Under the pieces are notes generated by a model. The model was not told the DNA's origin, ran no database searches, and worked only from the letters and a program-made list of their open reading frames with translations. DNA of 64,000 nt, taken from NCBI RefSeq assembly GCF_964275005.1, contig NC_092689.1:5001-69000 (forward strand), written 5' to 3'. Positions 59,060 through 64,000 of this stretch are shown here, in pieces (position 1 is the stretch's first letter; the number at the start of each line of letters is the position of its first letter). Origin of the DNA: Diadema setosum. Its lineage: Eukaryota; Echinodermata; Echinoidea; Diadematoida; Diadematidae. A program made the position numbers and the translations under genes.

Positions 59060-59590
59060 CAATGTACAGCAGAAACGTACCAGCAATACAATCTTCCAAT
59101 GAATGTTACAGTAGGGCAACAGCTTAAGCGTGGCTTGATTTGCGTGCAGCCCTCGTACATAGAAAAATAGGAGGGAGGGATAACGGGCGTATAGAGATAG
59201 GATAATAGAAAGGAGAAAGGGAAAGGAGAGGTATGTCTGCTTTCACTAAAGGCTTATACAAAGTTAGTTCACCTGGATCACTATCAGTAAGGCATGACAA
59301 AATATTTCTCACCGAGGTACAGGTGAACAGTTACAGTTCATGGTTGGTTACATGATTGCATAATACATGAAATGCGGGGATATTTCTACAAAGGAATTTC
59401 GTGTATCATACACGAACAATGACAACGAAGTTAGTGATATAAAAAAGTAACACTGTTTTTACAGCTTTCCTAAAAGAATACAAGGACTTTAAACTTCCAA
59501 TTTGAGAAGGGAGAGAGTTCCAGAGATCGGGTCCGGTGTGTCTGATATATAGAGCAACGGCGTAAATCCGTACTGAGGAGTGGGGGGGAT
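59060..59590 (-). mobile_element. LINE 3' fragment (CR1/L2-like group)
   Basis: On the minus strand residues encoded at about 59573-59445 read GPDLWNSLPSQIGSLKSLY, followed by SFRKAVKTVLL. This is the conserved extreme C-terminus of reverse transcriptases of the CR1/L2/jockey-like non-LTR group. The probable 3' UTR continues to about 59060. Everything upstream of this tail is missing; the left part of its frame is replaced by a G/C-run repeat. 5' truncation is typical of LINE insertions. Confidence 0.75.
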
Positions 59591-59695
59591 GGTCACCATC
59601 ACCACAATTACAAGCCCATAACCGGACCGGGGGGGGGGGGGGGGGGGGAGAAGCTTGGTGCCCCCCCCCCCCCCACATACACACACACACTTTAC
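59575..59695. repeat. G-run and C-run pair followed by (CA)n
   Basis: After GGCGTAAATCCGTACTGAGG there is a G-rich stretch. About 20 G bases (59628-59648) are then separated by AGAAGCTTGGTG from about 15 C bases (59661-59675), followed by a short CA repeat. The pair can fold on itself. The run lengths are likely to be unreliable in the assembly. Confidence 0.8.
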
Positions 59696-59859
59696 AGGGA
59701 CCGGATGTCCCACTCTTTTGCATGAAATATAAAGTGGGAGGAAAGTGGCAGCAAAAATATGAAGACTTTTTGTTCTTGTTGCTTTTTTTTTTTTGCTTGT
59801 CAGATGACTTTCGGCGGAAAATCAGACCTTAAAAGTATGAAGACATTTTTTTTGTTTTT

Positions 59860-60060
59860 TAAATATCTGTGAGAGGGAGCGGAGCGACCGAACGGGGGGA
59901 GGGTGTGTGGGGGGGGGGTATCCCTCTCCCACACGAGGAAGATTTTGCATTTTCAGACCTGAAATTCAGCGATCTGGTGCACACTTTTGGTGAAAAATTT
60001 ATTTTCTTTTCTTAAAAGAAAAATAAAAAAATGAAATATTCACAGTATATTATTGAAAGA
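59860..60060. repeat. Diverged GAGCGGAGCGACCGAACGGG element fragment
   Basis: It starts with GGAGCGGAGCGACCGAACGG and a G-run, continues through GATTTTGCATTTTCAGACC, and contains GCGATCTGGTGCACAC, which has a counterpart (ACGATCTGGTGCATAG) at about 62525. It appears to be a relative of the array elements that follow. Confidence 0.5.
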
Positions 60061-60133
60061 CTAAATCGTGGTATTTCAGCTCTTGCTCCGCCTGTGCGAC
60101 ATCACTGTGAAGGCCTACTAAATAATGGGGCCT

Positions 60134-62386
60134 ATCACCGGCGTAGACAGGATTTGACCTATAGGAGGAGCCGCGGTTATGTGAGGGAGCGAAGCAAACG
60201 GGGGGGGGGGGCATAAATCTTTTTGCATTGAAAATTTTGACATTTTACAGTCCAAAAACTATAAAACTATAAAACTATTGTAGCTATATTTTCACTTTGG
60301 AAATTAAGGGGGGCACACCGGGTGCAATCACTGGCAGCAACATCAGGAGAATGGCCGCTATTTGATAGCGATTAAATGCGAGCGAGCTTGAAAATTTTGA
60401 CATTCTACAGTCTAAAAACTGCCGTTTGTCGCTATAATTTTTCGCTTTGGAAATTAAGGGGGGCCGCGCCGGGCGCAACTGCTGTCAATCACTGGCAGCA
60501 ACATCAGGAGAATGGCATAGCGGTCAAATGCGAGCGAGCGGAGCGAGCGAGCTTGAAAGTTTTGACATTTTACAGTCCAAAGACTGCCGTTTGTGGCTGT
60601 ATTTTTTTGCTTTGGAAATTAAGGGAGACACACCGGGCAAAACTGCCGGCAATTACTGGCAGCAACATCAGGAGAATAGCATAACGAATAAATGCGAGCG
60701 AGCGAAGCGAATGAGCTTGAAAATTTTGATATTTTACAGTCCCCCAAACTGTCCTTTGTGGCTGTATTTTTTCGCTTGGGAAATAAAGGGGGCGCACCGG
60801 GCGAAAACTGCTGGCAATTACTGGCAGCAACATCAGGAGAATGGCATAATGATTAAATGCGAGCGAGCGAAGCGAGCGAGCTTCAAAATTTTCACATTTT
60901 ACAGTCCAAAAACTACCGTTCGTAGTTATATTTTTCGCTTTGGAAATTAAGGGGGACCGCACCGGGCGCAACTGCTGTCAATCACTGGCAGCAACATCAG
61001 GAGAATGGCATAGCGGTCAAATGCGAGCGAGCGGAGCGAGCGAGCTTGAAAGTTTTGACATTACAGTCCAAAAACTGCCGTTTGTAGCTATATTTTCACT
61101 TTGGAAATTAAGGGGGGCACACCGGGTGCAATCACTGGCAGCAACATCAGGAGAATGGCCGCTATTTGATAGCGATTAAATGCGAGCGAGCGAGCTATTT
61201 TTTTGCTTTGGAAATTAAGGGGAACACACCAGGCAAAACTGCCGGCAATTACTGGCAGCAACATCAGGAGAATAGCATAACGAATAAATGCGAGCGAGCG
61301 AAGCGAGTGAGCTTGAAAATTTTGATATTTTACAGTCCCCCAAACTGTCCTTTGTGGCTGTATTTTTTCGCTTGGGAAATAAAGGGGGCGAACCGGGCGA
61401 AAACTGCTGGCAATTACTGGCAGCAACATCAGGAGAATGGCATAATGATTAAATGCGAGCGAGCGAAGCGAGCGAGCTTCAAAATTTTCACATTTTTACA
61501 GTCCAAAAACTACCGTTCGTAGTTATATTTTTCGCTTTGGAAATTAAGGGGGACCGCACCGGGCGCAACTGCTGTCAATCACTGGCAGCAAAATCAGGAG
61601 AATGGCATAGCGGGAGCGAGCGAGCTTGAAAATTCTGACATTTTAGAGTCTAAAAACTGCCGTTTGTAGCTATACTTTTTCGCTTTAAAAATTAAGGGGA
61701 GCCGCACCGGGCGCAACTGCTGGCAATCACTGGCAGCAACATCAGGCGAATGGCATAGCGGTTAAATGCGAGCGAGCGGAGCGAGCGAGCTTGAAAATTT
61801 TGACATTTTACAGTCCAAAGACTGCCGTTTGTGGCTGTATTATTTCACTTTGGAAATAAAGGGGAGCGCACTTGGTGAAAACTGCTGGCAATTACTGGCA
61901 GCAACATCAGGAGAATGGCATAATGATTAAATGCGAGCGAGCGAAGCGAGCGAGCTTCAAAATTTTCACATTTTACAGTCCCAAAACTACCGTTCGTAGC
62001 TATATTTTTCGCTTTGGAAATTATAAGGGGGCGCACCGGGCGCAACTGCTGTCAATCACTGGCAGCAACATCAGGAGAATGGCATAATGATTGAATGCGA
62101 GCGAGCTTCAAAATTTTCACATTTTACAGTCCCAAAACTACCATTCGTAGCTATATTTTTCGCTTTGGATATTGAGGGGGGCGCACCGGCCGAAAAATGC
62201 TGTCAGTCACTGGCAGCAACATCAGGAGAATGGCATTATGGTTGAATGCGAGCGAGCGGAGCGAGCGAGCTTTAAAATTTTGATATTTTACACTTCAAAA
62301 ACTGCCGTTTGTAGCTATATTTTTCGCTTTTGTTTGTCCCACTTTTATGGGAGAACCATCCCCCCCCCCCGATCGACGCCTCTGCA
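60134..62386. mobile_element. Possible composite element carrying the tandem array
   Basis: The left boundary GGCGTAGACAGGATTTGACC and the right boundary, in reverse complement GGCGTCGATCGGGGGGGG, are similar outer ends. Everything between is the roughly 160-bp array. GGCGT-type starts also occur at about 59563 (plus), 62705 (minus) and 63240 (minus), so this is one end type shared by several nearby repeats. Classification is uncertain and no coding sequence is visible. Confidence 0.4.
60190..62335. repeat. Tandem array, about 14 units of about 160 bp
   Basis: Each unit has GAGCGAGCGAAGCGAGCGAG (or the GGAGCG variant), CTTGAAAATTTTGACATTTT, ACAGTCCAAAAACTGCCGTT, TTTTTCGCTTTGGAAATTAA, GGGGGCGCACCGGGCG and CACTGGCAGCAACATCAGGA. 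Units start near 60377, 60530, 60694, 60860, 61023, 61182, 61290, 61456, 61613, 61769, 61933, 62098 and 62249. A five-unit block is repeated at 804 bp (GGCCGCTATTTGATAGCG at 60353 and 61157). The unit at 61182 has an internal deletion. Frames of 100-167 codons run through it on both strands as repeat artefacts. Confidence 0.92.
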
Positions 62387-63121
62387 TATGAGGGTGCTTT
62401 TGTTAAGTGAAAGATCTGCTGCACACTCTTTGATGGATTAGGGATATATACGTCAATGTCAAAAGTGTACAAAGTTTATGGATCATGTATAGCGGAGCTT
62501 TTGCATGCTTATGATTGCAATACAACGATCTGGTGCATAGTTCTGGGGATATTTGGACAATTTTCCATTAAGAAAGTTCGAGATTTGTCCTCATCTCGGG
62601 AATTGCTTGGGGGATAAATGATATGTCTGCCTAAACACTTCCAAAGGGGCGGGGCAAATGCCCCTTTGCCCCCCCCCCCCCCCCCCCCGAGATAGATTTG
62701 ACGCCCCTGATCTTCCCTGGGAATGCCCATGGATGTATCCTGAGTGAGTAATCAGTCACTGTCGTTTCTCAGGAATCATTCAGGAAATGGAGGGGGTTCA
62801 ATTACTAGTATGACGATATAGTTTTTGTTATTGTTTGTTTGTTTTCGTACATATTTTGCAGATGGTCCCCAGTTACTCGCGTCATAGCATGTTTACAGGT
62901 AGGCCTCTATACTATTTGACGTTGTCAACGTCTGAGCCATACCTTACAGTGACTGTATGTCGATGTTACTTTCTTCGCGAGCGAGCGAAGCGAGCGAGCG
63001 CTTGAGAAAATTATGTGTACATTTTCCTACAAGATAGAATACTGTTCAGCTATGTTACCTGTCTGAAGGCCGGCGTACAAACGTCATGCAATAATTATGT
63101 CAAAATTGTTACAATCACATT
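62387..63121. other. Repeat fragments and non-coding DNA
   Basis: It contains GGGGCAAATGCCCCTTTGCC, a C-run of about 20 bases (62670-62690) and GAGATAGATTTGACGCCCC (62691-62709), the end of another GGCGT-type element on the minus strand. A single GAGCGAGCGAAGCGAGCGAG box stands alone at 62979-62999. No gene is seen. Confidence 0.55.
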
Positions 63122-63245
63122 TCTGCTTCCTCCATTTTTTTTCTCAAAATTCAGGGGGGGGGATGATTGTACAGGCCATCCCCCCCTCCTCCATTTCAGG
63201 GGGGGATATATCCCCCCCATCCCCCCCGGGATTTACGCCCATGAT
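63122..63245 (-). mobile_element. GGGCGTAAATCCCGGGGGGG repeat fragment
   Basis: On the minus strand it begins GGGCGTAAATCCCGGGGGGG, continues with GGGGGGGATATATCCCCCC and repeats CCCCCC...TGAAATGG / TGAATTTTGAG. It abuts the LINE tail directly, so it interrupts or ends that copy. Palindromic G/C-run structure; class unknown. Confidence 0.6.
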
Positions 63246-63249
63246 ATAG

Positions 63250-64000
63250 AGCCATCACTGTTTTAGGATTATGTAAATGAAATGTATCAGATTGTCTGAT
63301 GGGATAAGAATGAGCGTCCTTGTTTAATTGAAATGATGAGGAGAAAGAAGACCAAAATTGACTATTATGTGAGCGAAACATAAAGAGTGAGTTTTGCATA
63401 TATATATATATATAAAGATCTGAATGATCTCGATAACCTGAGTTGGTGCATATACGTATAGCTTTCCTTTGTAAAGTAATTGTCAATGTTGTCAATGATT
63501 CAACGAGTTGTATAACATAAATAAAATATTCTTAGGGACATAATACTTAAGCTTTTGGACTATACCAACATTACGAGACACATAATCAGAGATGTATTGC
63601 ACAAGGGTGTTCCATTTCATATTTTCATTTGGGTAAATTCCGGGAAATTTGATGCTTTCTTTTTGTTCCAGTGGGATGCCATCCACCATAATATGCAAAT
63701 GTTGCATTTCATTTTTATGCTTCTTATTATCAAAATAAATGAAATTTGTGTTTTTTAAGTTGAGTAAAAATATATTACTCTTTAAAATGTGTAGATAATT
63801 TCGGTAATTCAGTATTAAGAGTTATTAGGAGGGAATGCAGAATTGGAACAAAATACGTTGATGGTGTTGGCATACATAATATATTGCACTAACATAGATG
63901 ACTTAGAAATATCATTTACTTAATAGTATATACACTGGAAAGAGTAGCGTCTCAGTATGAATGCAGTATGGACGTCACATATTGTATAGGAAATACTTCA
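63250..64000 (-). mobile_element. Decayed LINE reverse transcriptase, running off the window
   Basis: The minus strand shows, in order, the RT palm region (VNDISKSSMLVQYIMYANT, in place of the usual YINDI...YADDT), then NTNFIYFDNKKHKN, KFPGIYPNENMKW and VQKLKYYVPKNILFMLYNSL. It continues in another frame with LQRKAIRICTNSGYRDH and AHSYPIRQSDTFHLHNPKTV. This order is that of the C-terminal half of a CR1/L2/jockey-like non-LTR reverse transcriptase. The catalytic Asp pair is lost. There is at least one frame change near 63490 and stop codons near 63826 and after YNSLNH. The 3' end is cut at about 63245 by another repeat. The 5' part lies beyond the window. Confidence 0.82.

Noticed and set aside
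60376-62441. Overlapping frames of 66-167 codons on both strands (CQSLAATSGEW / MLLPVIA repeats)
   Set aside because: They follow the tandem array unit by unit, occur on both strands at once, and break wherever a unit changes length.

Overview
This is non-coding-dominated, AT-rich DNA from a metazoan. The (CCCTAA)n telomere motif, non-LTR retrotransposon tails, PIF/Harbinger, piggyBac-like and TA-target short transposons, and repeat families of the type common in marine invertebrates point to a marine deuterostome. An echinoderm is my best guess; this is inference, since no diagnostic host gene is present. No rRNA, intact tRNA, CRISPR or bacterial-type operon is visible. Only one convincing host coding exon was found (53618-54017, minus strand), plus two or three exon-like fragments.

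Layout. (1) 1-997: unique sequence with one small inverted-repeat element and an exon-like stretch at its right edge. (2) 998-22082: three head-to-tail copies of a unit of about 7.9 kb: 998-8802, 8803-16765, and 16766-22082 (right-truncated and internally deleted). The copies differ by whole-block insertions and deletions. One of these is a 555-bp TA-flanked element present only in copy 1, with clean empty sites in the other two. Copies 1 and 2 end in a dense palindromic array built from GACCTTTAGGTACCCC-like modules. (3) 22083-23019: a flank, then a third array of the same palindromic family. (4) 23020-23361: an interstitial telomeric tract (CCCTAA)n with a 14-repeat CCCCAA block. (5) 23362-37850: about 14.5 kb of degenerate telomere-derived satellite that switches strand twice (C-rich, then G-rich, then C-rich). 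It has a basic period near 120 bp and a higher-order period of 4.2-4.5 kb. A 2,048-bp PIF/Harbinger-type transposon with a decayed MADF (Myb/SANT-like) gene sits inside it at 26009-28056 with a TTA target duplication.

(6) 37851-59000: mostly unique intergenic or intronic DNA with short non-autonomous DNA transposons (46901-47147, 47379-47672, 52093-52957, 55202-55761, 56500-57065, 58311-58694), several diverged local duplications, microsatellites and purine or pyrimidine tracts. It also holds the coiled-coil/acidic exon at 53618-54017. (7) 59000-64000: a nest of repeats. These are a LINE 3' tail (59060-59590), a roughly 160-bp tandem array with GAGCGAGCGAAGCGAGCGAG boxes (60190-62330) inside what may be one 2.25-kb element, homopolymer G/C runs, a GGGCGTAAATCCC-type element, and a decayed LINE reverse transcriptase running off the right edge.

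Taken together, the left 38 kb looks like subtelomeric or ancient chromosome-end DNA: a tandem unit, hairpin arrays and telomere-derived satellite side by side. The right 26 kb looks like ordinary gene-poor euchromatin. The most unusual feature is the association between the GGTACC hairpin arrays, the 7.9-kb unit and the telomere tract.
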